Positions 51,486-59,720 of a stretch of DNA of 64,000 nt are shown one piece after another. The DNA lies in assembly GCA_021613335.1 (NCBI GenBank), contig JAJTWR010000431.1, forward strand, positions 1,674,001-1,738,000. Direction: 5' to 3'. The notes below the pieces were generated by a model. The model searched no databases. It saw only the letters and a program-made list of their open reading frames with translations, and was not told the origin of the DNA. The position numbers were made by a program, and so were the translations under genes. Source of the DNA: Whitmania pigra (lineage: Eukaryota > Annelida > Clitellata > Hirudinida > Haemopidae). Every line of letters starts with the position of its first letter. Within the stretch, counting starts at the first letter, position 1.

Positions 51486-53029
51486 GAGAGCGGGCGCAAG
51501 AGCGGGAAGAGGAGGACTTCTCGGATGGAGTGGGAGTCGGTGAGCAGCATGGTGAGGCGGTCGATGCCGATGCCCTCACCGGCGGTCGGCGGGAGGCCGT
51601 GCTCCAGCGCTCGGATGTAGTCCGCGTCGTAGTCCATCGTCTCGGTCGCGCCGCGGGCCTTGGCTTCGTTCTGGGCGCGGAAGCGCGCCGCCTGGTCGGC
51701 GGGGTCGTTCAGCTCGTTGAAGCCGTTTGCAATCTCCCGCCCGGCGCAGAAGAGCTCGAAGCGGTCGGCGTAGCCGGGGACCGTATCCGACGCTCGCGCG
51801 AGCGGACTCACCGACAGCGGGAACTGGGTGATGAAGGTGGGTTGGATGAGCTTCGGCTCGGCGTAGGTTTCAAAGAGGTGGGTGAGGAGGAGCCCTTGGT
51901 CGAGTTCTCCAAAGGTGCCGCCGGGCGTCGCCGCAGCGCAGAGCTTGCGCAACAGCTCCACGTCGTCGAGGTCGGCGCGTTCAAGGCCCGGTCCGTAGCG
52001 CTGGATGGCCTCCTTCATGGTGAAGCGTTCCCAGGGGCGCGCGAAGTCGATGACCGCGTCGCCGTAGGGCACCTGCTGACTGCCGACGATTTCGGCGGCG
52101 GCCCCGCGAAAGAGCTCTTCGGTGAGGCCCATCAGCTCTTCGTAGGTGGCGAAGGCTTGGTACAGCTCCAGCATCGTGAATTCCGGATTGTGGCGGGTGC
52201 TGACGCCCTCGTTCCGGAAGCAGCGGTTCAGCTCGTACACCCGGTGAAAGCCGCCGACCACGAGGCGCTTCAAGTACAGCTCCGGCGCGATGCGCAGGAA
52301 GAGCGGGATGTCGAGCGCGTTGTGGTGGGTGGTGAACGGACGCGCGGTAGCACCGGACACCAAGGGGTGCATCATCGGAGTTTCGACTTCGAGGAAGTCT
52401 CGCTTGTCGAAAAACGCTCGGATGTAGCGAATGAGGCGGCTGCGCTTGCGGAAAATCTCCTGCACCCGCGGGTTGGAGATGAGGTCGAGGTAGCGGTGCC
52501 GGTAGCGCTCCTCCACCTGCGCGAGCGCCTGCCGCTCTGCCCAAGCGCGCGCCTCCTCGTCGTCGCCTTTCGCGTACTTGCCGGGGATAGGCCGCAGCGC
52601 CTTGGTCAGCGGCACGAGCTCCTTTGCAGAAATGGTGAGCTCGCCGGTCTTCGACTTGAAGAGCGTCCCTCGCACCCCGACGATGTCGCCCGTGTCGAGG
52701 AGCTTGTAGGCGGCAAAGGTCTCCGCGCTGACGAGCGCGCTCTTCACGTACACCTGCATGGCGCCGGAGCGGTCGGCGATGACCAAGAAGGCGGCCTTCC
52801 CGAAGTCGCGGATGCTCATGAGGCGGCCGGCGATGGCGAACGGCCCCGGCGGCGCAGCTTCGAGCTCTTGGGCGGAGCGGTCGCCGTAGTCGCGCAGGAG
52901 GTCCTGCGCGAGCGCGTCTACGGAGAAGCCGAGGCCATACGGGGCATACCCGAGAGACTTCCACTGGGTTGCCTTGGCCTCGCGCTCCTCCTTGAAGTGG
53001 TTCGACTCCAAATGCGCGGCGTCATTCAT
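51482..53029 (-). CDS. lysS: Lysyl-tRNA synthetase (class II)
   Basis: LysS charges tRNA-Lys. The 515-aa product has the OB-fold anticodon domain (AGRLMSIRDFGKAAFLVI), class II motif 1/2 (FRNEGVSTRHNPEFTMLE) and motif 3 (GEGIGIDRLTMLL). ATG 53029 (MNDAAHLESNHF) gives the normal length. It overlaps lolC/E by 4 bp, the lysS-lol grouping common in this lineage. Confidence 0.96.
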   Translation of the reverse strand: MNDAAHLESNHFKEEREAKATQWKSLGYAPYGLGFSVDALAQDLLRDYGDRSAQELEAAPPGPFAIAGRLMSIRDFGKAAFLVIADRSGAMQVYVKSALVSAETFAAYKLLDTGDIVGVRGTLFKSKTGELTISAKELVPLTKALRPIPGKYAKGDDEEARAWAERQALAQVEERYRHRYLDLISNPRVQEIFRKRSRLIRYIRAFFDKRDFLEVETPMMHPLVSGATARPFTTHHNALDIPLFLRIAPELYLKRLVVGGFHRVYELNRCFRNEGVSTRHNPEFTMLELYQAFATYEELMGLTEELFRGAAAEIVGSQQVPYGDAVIDFARPWERFTMKEAIQRYGPGLERADLDDVELLRKLCAAATPGGTFGELDQGLLLTHLFETYAEPKLIQPTFITQFPLSVSPLARASDTVPGYADRFELFCAGREIANGFNELNDPADQAARFRAQNEAKARGATETMDYDADYIRALEHGLPPTAGEGIGIDRLTMLLTDSHSIREVLLFPLLRPLS

Positions 53030-53073
53030 GGGGCGTAGACACCACGAGGCACCTCGCGGGGCAAGCGGGGATT

Positions 53074-53880
53074 TTAGGCGACGCCGACGACGCTGATGCG
53101 CAGGCGGGGCGCCCAGGTGCGCACGAGTTCCACGTCGAGCACCAGCGCGCCTCCGGCTTCGACGGCGAGGACCGACGCCCCGGCCTCGCGCATGACTTCG
53201 AGGGTGGTTGCGCCGATGGCCGGTCGGTCGACCCGCCGGTCTTGCTGCGGTTTGACGAACTTGCCGACCACCGCGCCGGGGCCGCCCAAGCGGCCTGCGC
53301 GGCGGATACATTCGTCGGTGCCCTCCACCGCCTCGACGGCGAGGACGGTGCCTTCGTAGACGACGACCGTCTGGCCGACGTCGACGGCGCCGAGCTGCAG
53401 GGCGACTTCACGGGCGAGGCGCACGTCGGCCTCTTGCGCGGCGGTGAGCGGTGGCCCGGCGATGAGCCCCGGCGACGCGAGCAGCTCCGGCACGTACTCG
53501 GTCGGTGACACGACAGTGATGCCGCGCTCTTCAAATTCGGTGTTGGCGGCGCGAAGGAATTCGTCGTCGCGCAAGCTGTGGATTCGGCGGAGCAGCGACA
53601 CCGCGCCCCAATCGGGGCGAAAGTTCCGCAGTATCCACCCGCGTCGAAACCCACCGGCGAGCATCGCGCGGGAAACGCCGCGCTCGCGAAAGAGGCGGGC
53701 GATGCGCGCGAGCTGACCAAAGCGCACCCAGGTGAGGCTTGCGGCGAGCTGCGCGAGGGCCGGGTCCGTTTCGCCAGCGAAGGCAGCGATGTGCAGCTCG
53801 ATGCCGCGTTCGCGGACCGCGCGGGCGACAAGCTCGGGGAATCGCCCGTTGCCGGCGATGAGCCCCAAGCGTTCCGTCAC
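53074..53880 (-). CDS. lpxI: UDP-2,3-diacylglucosamine pyrophosphatase LpxI
   Basis: LpxI cleaves UDP-2,3-diacylglucosamine to lipid X, replacing LpxH in lipid A synthesis. The 268-aa product has the LpxI/DUF1009 features GLIAGNGRFPELV, AMLAGGFRR, TVVVYEGTVLAVEAVEGTDECI and AGASVLAVEAGGAL. GTG 53880 overlaps the lpxA stop by 4 bp. lpxB and later genes are not in the window. Confidence 0.93.
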   Translation of the reverse strand: MTERLGLIAGNGRFPELVARAVRERGIELHIAAFAGETDPALAQLAASLTWVRFGQLARIARLFRERGVSRAMLAGGFRRGWILRNFRPDWGAVSLLRRIHSLRDDEFLRAANTEFEERGITVVSPTEYVPELLASPGLIAGPPLTAAQEADVRLAREVALQLGAVDVGQTVVVYEGTVLAVEAVEGTDECIRRAGRLGGPGAVVGKFVKPQQDRRVDRPAIGATTLEVMREAGASVLAVEAGGALVLDVELVRTWAPRLRISVVGVA

Positions 53881-54650
53881 CGCGTGAGCCCCCGGGTCTG
53901 GGTCGTCGCGAAGTGGATGAGCCGCTCAATCACCGCATCGCCGGGAAACTCCTGGCGCAGCGCGTCCAGCGCCACTTCTAGCGCGAGGTTCGCGCGGAAG
54001 AGCAGGTGGTAGGCGCGTTTGATGTTGGCGATGGCGACAGAGTCGAAGCCCGCGCGCTTCAGGCCGGTGAGGTTAAGGCCGACGAGCTCCGCCCGGTCGC
54101 CTTGCACAGTGCAGTAGGGGGCCACGTCCATGACCACGATGGTTCCGGCGGAGACGAACGAGTACGAGCCGACGCGCACGAATTGGTGGATGCCGGACAT
54201 CCCCCCAAGGGTGACGTTGTTCTCAATCTGCACGTGTCCACCGAGCGCCACCGAGTTGGCGAGCACGCAATCGTTTCCGATGGTGCAGTCGTGAGCGACG
54301 TGGCTCTGCGCCATGAAGAGATTGCGCGAGCCGATGCGCGTGACGCCGCCGCCCTGGGCGGTTCCTAAGTGGATGCTCGCGAATTCACGGATGCGGTTGT
54401 TGTCGCCGATGATGAGGGCCGTATCCTCGCCGTCGTACTTCAGGTCTTGGGGCACCGCCCCTACCGAGGCATGGTGGAAGATGTGGTTGTGCGCGCCGAT
54501 AGTCGTCCGCCCATCGAGTACTGCGTGGGCGCCCACCGACGTGCGCGGGCCGATGCGGACCTTTGGGCCAATGACGGCGTAGGGTCCCACTTCAACTGTG
54601 GAATCGAGCTCCGCCCCCGGAGCGATGATGGCGGTGCCGTGGACTGGCAT
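53877..54650 (-). CDS. lpxA: UDP-GlcNAc O-acyltransferase LpxA
   Basis: LpxA adds the 3-O acyl chain to UDP-GlcNAc, the first step of lipid A synthesis. The 257-aa product is a hexapeptide left-handed beta-helix (IIAPGAELDSTVEVGPYAVI, IGPRTSVGAHAVL) with catalytic His in SHVAHDCTIG and the C-terminal helical domain (GLKRAGFDS). ATG 54650 lies 2 bp after fabZ. Confidence 0.95.
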   Translation of the reverse strand: MPVHGTAIIAPGAELDSTVEVGPYAVIGPKVRIGPRTSVGAHAVLDGRTTIGAHNHIFHHASVGAVPQDLKYDGEDTALIIGDNNRIREFASIHLGTAQGGGVTRIGSRNLFMAQSHVAHDCTIGNDCVLANSVALGGHVQIENNVTLGGMSGIHQFVRVGSYSFVSAGTIVVMDVAPYCTVQGDRAELVGLNLTGLKRAGFDSVAIANIKRAYHLLFRANLALEVALDALRQEFPGDAVIERLIHFATTQTRGLTR

Positions 54651-54652
54651 GC

Positions 54653-55093
54653 TCAGCGGTCGGGCGCGTCTTCCGCGAGCGTCGCGAGGAACTCTGCTTC
54701 GGCCACAACGTGTCCGTCGACGGTCGCTGTCCCGAGTTGTTTCCAGATGACGCCGCGCACCCGGATGGCCTCGCTCGTGAGCTCCAGCCGGTCTCCGGGG
54801 ACGACCGGGCGGCGGAACTTCGCGCCGTCGATAGACATCAGGTAGACGGCTTTGCCGTGCAGGCTGGGGGTGCTGGAGTAGGCGAGGAGCGCACAGGTTT
54901 GGGCGAGCGCTTCGAGGATGAGCACTCCCGGCATGACCGGTTTCGCCGGAAAGTGTCCCGCGAAGAACGGCTCGTTGATGGTCACATTCTTGATGGCGAC
55001 GAGCTTCTTGAATGGCTCGCAGCTGAGTACCCGGTCGACGAGAAGGAAAGGGTAGCGATGCGGAAGAAGCTTTTGGATTTCTTCGATATTCAT
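54653..55093 (-). CDS. fabZ: 3-hydroxyacyl-ACP dehydratase FabZ
   Basis: FabZ dehydrates 3-hydroxyacyl-ACP in fatty acid elongation and competes with LpxA/D for the hydroxyacyl-ACP pool. The 146-aa hotdog-fold product shows [13 protein letters not shown], the catalytic His in [16 protein letters not shown] and the Glu in LEALAQ. ATG 55093 overlaps the lpxD stop (ATGA). Confidence 0.96.
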   Translation of the reverse strand: MNIEEIQKLLPHRYPFLLVDRVLSCEPFKKLVAIKNVTINEPFFAGHFPAKPVMPGVLILEALAQTCALLAYSSTPSLHGKAVYLMSIDGAKFRRPVVPGDRLELTSEAIRVRGVIWKQLGTATVDGHVVAEAEFLATLAEDAPDR

Positions 55094-56142
55094 CCTGGAC
55101 TCTCTTTCTCAGGTTTGGTGCCTTTGTGCACGCGTTCGAGCGCACGCAATCGTTGGAAAATTTCCGGCAGGCGCCGCAGGAGCGTCCATGAACGCAGGAA
55201 CTCCGCAACCGAAAAGGCTGGTGCCCCCAGCACCTCGGAGCGCGGCGGAACGTCCGAGAGGACACCTGCTTGGCCGCCGACCTTGGCTTCTTCGCCGATG
55301 TGCAAGTGGCCCGCGCTCCCGGCTTGCCCGGCGAAGGTGACGCGCGGCCCGGTCGTCGTGGAGCCTGCAAGTCCCACCTGGGCACAGAGGAGCGAGGAGG
55401 GGCCCACGATGCAGTTGTGGCCAACTTGGACGAGGTTGTCGATTTTCGTCCCGCGGCCGATGACGGTTTCTCCGATGGTAGCGCGGTCGACACAGCTATT
55501 GGCACCAATCTCGACATCGTCTTCGACGCGGGCGATGCCGATGTGCGGGATTTTGCATTGTTCGCCCTTCGCCGCATCGAAGGTAAAGCCGAAGCCGTCG
55601 GCACCGATGACGACCCCTGGGTGGAGAAGGCAGCGCTCGCCGATGAGGCAGCCGTCGAGGACCACGACGTTGGCTTTCAGCGTGCTGTCGGCGCCGATGC
55701 GCACCGCCTCGCCGAGGTACACCCCCGGGTAGAGCACCGCCCGCGCTCCGACGACGGTATCAGCGCCGATGGTGACGCCCCCAAAGACGGTGGCCGTCGG
55801 GTCGATGGATGCGGTCGGGTGCACCCGCGCGTCGGCGGCGATGCCCGGTGGAGGTCGCGGTTTCGGCGGATGGAAGCGAGCGGCGACGGTGGTGAAGGCG
55901 ACCTTCGGGTTCGCCACCCGGATATAGGTGCGCGCATTTGGCAGCGGTGAGAGGTCGCGGGGGACGAGGACGAGCGCGCTCGCGGTCGCCTGCAGTTCCT
56001 CGGCGTAGCGCGCATCGCTGAAGAAGGTGAGCGTGCTTGGAGTGGCGCGGGCGAGCGTCCCAACGGCGGTCACCCTCGTGGAGCCATCGCCCACGAGTTC
56101 TCCGTTGACGAGCGTTGCCACTTCGAGCGCAGACAATTCCAT
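55090..56142 (-). CDS. lpxD: UDP-3-O-acylglucosamine N-acyltransferase LpxD
   Basis: LpxD adds the N-linked acyl chain to UDP-3-O-acylglucosamine. The 350-aa product has the N-terminal uridine-binding domain (TLTFFSDARYAEEL), the hexapeptide helix with the DGFGF motif (IGADGFGFTF), catalytic His in VQVGHNCIVG and the C-terminal helices. I start at ATG 56142 (MELSALEVATLV); the open frame upstream runs into the SulP gene. No Skp/OmpH gene intervenes between it and bamA, unlike many relatives. Confidence 0.95.
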   Translation of the reverse strand: MELSALEVATLVNGELVGDGSTRVTAVGTLARATPSTLTFFSDARYAEELQATASALVLVPRDLSPLPNARTYIRVANPKVAFTTVAARFHPPKPRPPPGIAADARVHPTASIDPTATVFGGVTIGADTVVGARAVLYPGVYLGEAVRIGADSTLKANVVVLDGCLIGERCLLHPGVVIGADGFGFTFDAAKGEQCKIPHIGIARVEDDVEIGANSCVDRATIGETVIGRGTKIDNLVQVGHNCIVGPSSLLCAQVGLAGSTTTGPRVTFAGQAGSAGHLHIGEEAKVGGQAGVLSDVPPRSEVLGAPAFSVAEFLRSWTLLRRLPEIFQRLRALERVHKGTKPEKESPG

Positions 56143-56155
56143 CCTGCGCTTGTAC

Positions 56156-57904
56156 TTAGTTCTGTGCCGGCAGTGGATCCAGAGTTGCGATTGCTTCGGT
56201 CGCGCGCCGCACCGCGTCATCAAGCTTGCCTGCGACTTGCACATCGAGGCGCGCGAGGATTCCGGCGCGCATCAATACCGACAGCGGCTGGCTGCGCACT
56301 CCGGCAAAGAAGACCTTGCAGCCGCGGCTGCGCAAGTTGGTGAGCGCGCTCTCCAAGGCGACGAGGCCGGTCAAGTCGATGGCGCCCATTTCGGCCAAGT
56401 CGAGGATGACGACCTTGGTCGTCGAGCCGATGACGCTCAGCACTTCAATCGCCCGCTGCGCCGCACCGAAGAAGAGCGGGCCGGAGATGGTGTAGATAGC
56501 GACGCCCGGAGGCACCGGAGTCTCCACTGTCGGTTGGCTGCCGTCGGAGAGGTCTGCTTGGGTGACTTCCGCCATGCGGCGCATGAAAAGGAAGGCCGCT
56601 AGCACCATGCCGACTGACACGCCAACCACCATGTCGATGCCCACCGTGAGGATGTAGCAAGTGAGCAGCACGACAACGTCGCTCTTCGGAGCGACCCGCA
56701 GGGTGTGGATGAAGTGCCGTGCCTCGGACATGTTGATGGCGACGATGAGGAGAAGCGCGGCGAGCGCGGCCATCGGCAGGTAGCCGAGGAGTGGGGCGAT
56801 GGTGAGGACTGCTACGAGGAGGGCGAGCGCGTGCACCATCGCGGCTACCGGCGAGCGGGCGCCGGAGCGAATGTTGGTGGCGGTGCGGGCGATGGCGCCG
56901 GTCGCGGCGATGCCCCCGAAGAAGGGGGTGATGATGTTCGCAATGCCGAGGGCCATGAGCTCGCCGTTGGGGTCGTGCTTGGTGCGGGTGAGGCCGTCGG
57001 CGATGGTCGCCGAGAGGAGGGACTCCATGGCCGCGAGTGCGGCGATGGCGAAGGCGCTGGAGGAGATGTCCCGCAGGCCATCGAAGGTCATCGCGAACGG
57101 CTCGCCGTTCGGCCCCATCTGCATCCACGGGAGCATGGGGAGCGGTGGTAGCTGCGGGATGCCCGAGAAGTGCTCGGTGTGAAATCGAGAGGCGATAGTT
57201 GCGACCGAAAAAGACGGCCAGAAATAGTGGGCCACCGCTGCGACAACCGCCGCCAGGGGGAGCGCTAACAGCGGCGAAGGTATCTTGGTGGTGACCTTCG
57301 GCGCGTAGCGGAGCACGAGGAAGGTGAAAATTCCAATCGACAGCTCCGAGGGCGTAAACGTGCTGCGGGCCTCGAAGAGCGCCACCACCCGCTTCAGAAA
57401 GACATCCGGGTTCGAGGTCGGGGTGAGGCCCAAGAGGTCTTTCAATTGCAGGAACGCGATGACTGTCGCGATGCCTGCGGTGAAGCCGGTGGTGACTGGG
57501 TGCGGGACGAAGGTGATGAAGCGACCCAGGCGCAGCGCTCCCATCCCTATCAACACGACTCCGGCGAGCATCCCAGCCATGAGGAGCCCACCGAAGCCGT
57601 ATTTTGCTTGCACCGAAGCAAGGATGACAATGAATGCCGCCGTCGGACCGCTCACCTGGGTGCGGGAGCCACCGAGCGCCGCGACGATGAAGCCTGCGAC
57701 GATGGCTGTGTAAAGCCCGTATTGTGGGGCGACCCCAACCCCGACGCCCAGAGCCATCGCGAGGGGCAGGGCGACCATCGCCACCACGAGACCGGCGAGG
57801 ACATCTTGGCGCAGGGCTGCGGCCCCATAGCCTTCACGGATGGTGGCGCGTAGAGCTGTAGCGAGGAGGGATTGTAAACCGACCGCCTTCACCAGTCTTT
57901 CCAT
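56156..57904 (-). CDS. SulP-family anion transporter with STAS domain
   Basis: The 582-aa product has about 12-14 hydrophobic segments, the SulP signatures PLAMALGVGVGVAPQYGLYTA and SGPTAAF..., and a C-terminal STAS domain with VILDLAEMGAIDLTGL. Such proteins carry sulfate, bicarbonate or dicarboxylates; the exact substrate cannot be read from sequence. ATG 57904 follows AAAGGGACGG. It is the first gene of the minus-strand run leading to lpxD, 13 bp ahead of it. Confidence 0.88.
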   Translation of the reverse strand: MERLVKAVGLQSLLATALRATIREGYGAAALRQDVLAGLVVAMVALPLAMALGVGVGVAPQYGLYTAIVAGFIVAALGGSRTQVSGPTAAFIVILASVQAKYGFGGLLMAGMLAGVVLIGMGALRLGRFITFVPHPVTTGFTAGIATVIAFLQLKDLLGLTPTSNPDVFLKRVVALFEARSTFTPSELSIGIFTFLVLRYAPKVTTKIPSPLLALPLAAVVAAVAHYFWPSFSVATIASRFHTEHFSGIPQLPPLPMLPWMQMGPNGEPFAMTFDGLRDISSSAFAIAALAAMESLLSATIADGLTRTKHDPNGELMALGIANIITPFFGGIAATGAIARTATNIRSGARSPVAAMVHALALLVAVLTIAPLLGYLPMAALAALLLIVAINMSEARHFIHTLRVAPKSDVVVLLTCYILTVGIDMVVGVSVGMVLAAFLFMRRMAEVTQADLSDGSQPTVETPVPPGVAIYTISGPLFFGAAQRAIEVLSVIGSTTKVVILDLAEMGAIDLTGLVALESALTNLRSRGCKVFFAGVRSQPLSVLMRAGILARLDVQVAGKLDDAVRRATEAIATLDPLPAQN

Positions 57905-58119
57905 TGCGTACCGTCCCTTTAGACCCTGTTCGGAAAGACTTCAACGAAGGCAATGTGGAACGAGAAACCGGATGGCACGATGCTGCCGCACATTCTTGTT
58001 ATTTGATCAGGTGAAGAAACCTTCTCAGAGCAAATACTTGAGTACGAGGTTCATCAGGGTATTTTTGGGCTTTCTGCAGCAGCTAGCGCTGCACCGGAAA
58101 TCTTGTTGTGGGAGTCGCA

Positions 58120-59631
58120 ATGCAAGTGATGAAGAACCAGCGCTGGACAAAGCTGCGAAATCTGGTCTTTCGAGTGCTCGGAATCTTTGCCGTAGTGGGT
58201 TTCCTGAACTTCGGCGTCGGGTGCAACATCTGGAGTAACCTCACGGGTTTCCCGGATGCGTCTACGGACTCCGGCGTGGACTCTGGCGTCGATTCAGGCG
58301 TGGACTCAGGCGTGGATTCTGGTTCGGACTCTGGCGTCGATTCAGGCGTGGACTCAGGCGTGGATTCTGGTTCGGACTCTGGCGTCGATTCAGGCGTGGA
58401 CTCAGGCGTGGATTCTGGTTCGGACTCTGGCGTGGATTCAGGCATGGACTCTGGCGTGGATACGGGTCCTTGCGCGAACCTCGACGCCGGGAGCAAGTGC
58501 GTCGTCGGAACTACTCAGGGTCTATGCAATTCCACCGGTATCTGCACCTATTGGCAGCATGTCTCCGCTGCCTACGAATCAGTACTCGGGAAAGAACAGA
58601 CATGGCTTCCTATCGCGGTCGATGAAAATGGCGTCGATGGGCTCGCGGGAGTGAACTTCGGCAGCCTCTACGTATTCCGTTATTCGAACGTGGGCTCTGC
58701 GAATCCAATTTGGACAAATGTTTCCGAAACACCTGGTTCCATCCTCGCTGGCGTCAGGAGTTGGCGCTCGGTGGGTGTCTCCCAGGGCGGAGCAACTATG
58801 GTGGCGGTCGCGGGGAATGGGCATCTCTATATTTCGAGGGATGGCGGCTATGGCTGGGAAGACCGTTCGCTCACTGCCACCAATATCGCCGGAAACCGCG
58901 AGTGGTCGTCAGTCTCCATCTCCGGAAACACTGCTCAATTCCTGATCGCTTCAGTCCGGGATGGTCATCTCTATACTTCAAATAACTATGGGGATACGTG
59001 GACCGATCGTTCCATCGCTTCGGACTCGTCTGCAGTGTTAGGTCCGGGGAATAAGATGTGGGCTCAAGTGAGCGTCAGCGCAGACGGCAACTACTACGCT
59101 GCTATAGAATCCCCCGGACACATCTATACCTCCTATTACACGGCGGGCGTCACGGCGGGCGAGCGGGCGGTGAAATGGAGCGATCGCTCTCTCACGAACA
59201 CCACCATCGGCGCGAACAGCACGAAAACTGTCAATCGATCTTGGCGGTCCATCAAGGTAGCCGATAATGGGTCGATCATCTACGCCGCCGAGGACAACGG
59301 AGACCTCTACCGCTCCACGGATTTCGGCGCCACTTGGACCAACCTATCGAACGGGTCGAGTGTTATCCAAGGGCCTCGAGTTTGGACGAGCATCACTTCT
59401 TCTTTGACTGGCCAGTATGTCGCCGCGGCGGTGGTCAACGGTCATTTCTATACCTCCACCGATTACGGAAATACTTGGGTGGATAGATCTCCACCTCCCG
59501 ATGCTGGCGCAGCTTCCGGAGACATCGTGTGGTGCACTGCAACCCTATCGGGGCAGCAGGCGCGGATTTTTGCGACGAGTGGATGCGGCCCTGGCTCGGG
59601 ACACGTCTATCGGTTGGACAACGCATTCTAG
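58120..59631 (+). CDS. Lipoprotein with Asp-Ser-Gly repeat linker and BNR-like propeller
   Basis: The 503-aa product (ATG 58120, with GGGAG five bases upstream) has a membrane-entering N terminus with a lipobox (FGVGC), then a highly repetitive linker of DSGVDSGS type (residues about 53-114), two Cys pairs, and a C-terminal domain with repeats of the form HLYISRDGGYGWEDRS and LYTSNNYGDTWTDRS, characteristic of BNR/sialidase-type (Asp-box) propellers. Catalytic residues of a sialidase are not evident. The linker resembles surface-exposed stalks that hold a globular domain away from the membrane. Composition is AT-richer than that of its neighbours. Confidence 0.82.
   Translation: MQVMKNQRWTKLRNLVFRVLGIFAVVGFLNFGVGCNIWSNLTGFPDASTDSGVDSGVDSGVDSGVDSGSDSGVDSGVDSGVDSGSDSGVDSGVDSGVDSGSDSGVDSGMDSGVDTGPCANLDAGSKCVVGTTQGLCNSTGICTYWQHVSAAYESVLGKEQTWLPIAVDENGVDGLAGVNFGSLYVFRYSNVGSANPIWTNVSETPGSILAGVRSWRSVGVSQGGATMVAVAGNGHLYISRDGGYGWEDRSLTATNIAGNREWSSVSISGNTAQFLIASVRDGHLYTSNNYGDTWTDRSIASDSSAVLGPGNKMWAQVSVSADGNYYAAIESPGHIYTSYYTAGVTAGERAVKWSDRSLTNTTIGANSTKTVNRSWRSIKVADNGSIIYAAEDNGDLYRSTDFGATWTNLSNGSSVIQGPRVWTSITSSLTGQYVAAAVVNGHFYTSTDYGNTWVDRSPPPDAGAASGDIVWCTATLSGQQARIFATSGCGPGSGHVYRLDNAF
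58279..58422 (+). repeat. Three exact 48-bp tandem repeats in coding DNA
   Basis: Units at 58279-58326, 58327-58374 and 58375-58422 are identical (each begins GACTCTGGCGTCGATTC). Each encodes 16 residues of the Asp-Ser-Gly-Val linker, so copy number changes keep the frame. A partial fourth unit follows. Confidence 0.95.
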
Positions 59632-59720
59632 TGCACGGGAAGTCGCTCGTAGCCCCGCCGAAGAGTTTCTTCGCAGCTACATTTTTGCGCTTCTGAAAAA
59701 GAAGAGGTAGGCGATGAAGG

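Noticed and set aside
58279..58422. Possible CRISPR-like repeats
   Set aside because: The 48-bp units are contiguous without spacers and lie in frame within a lipoprotein gene.
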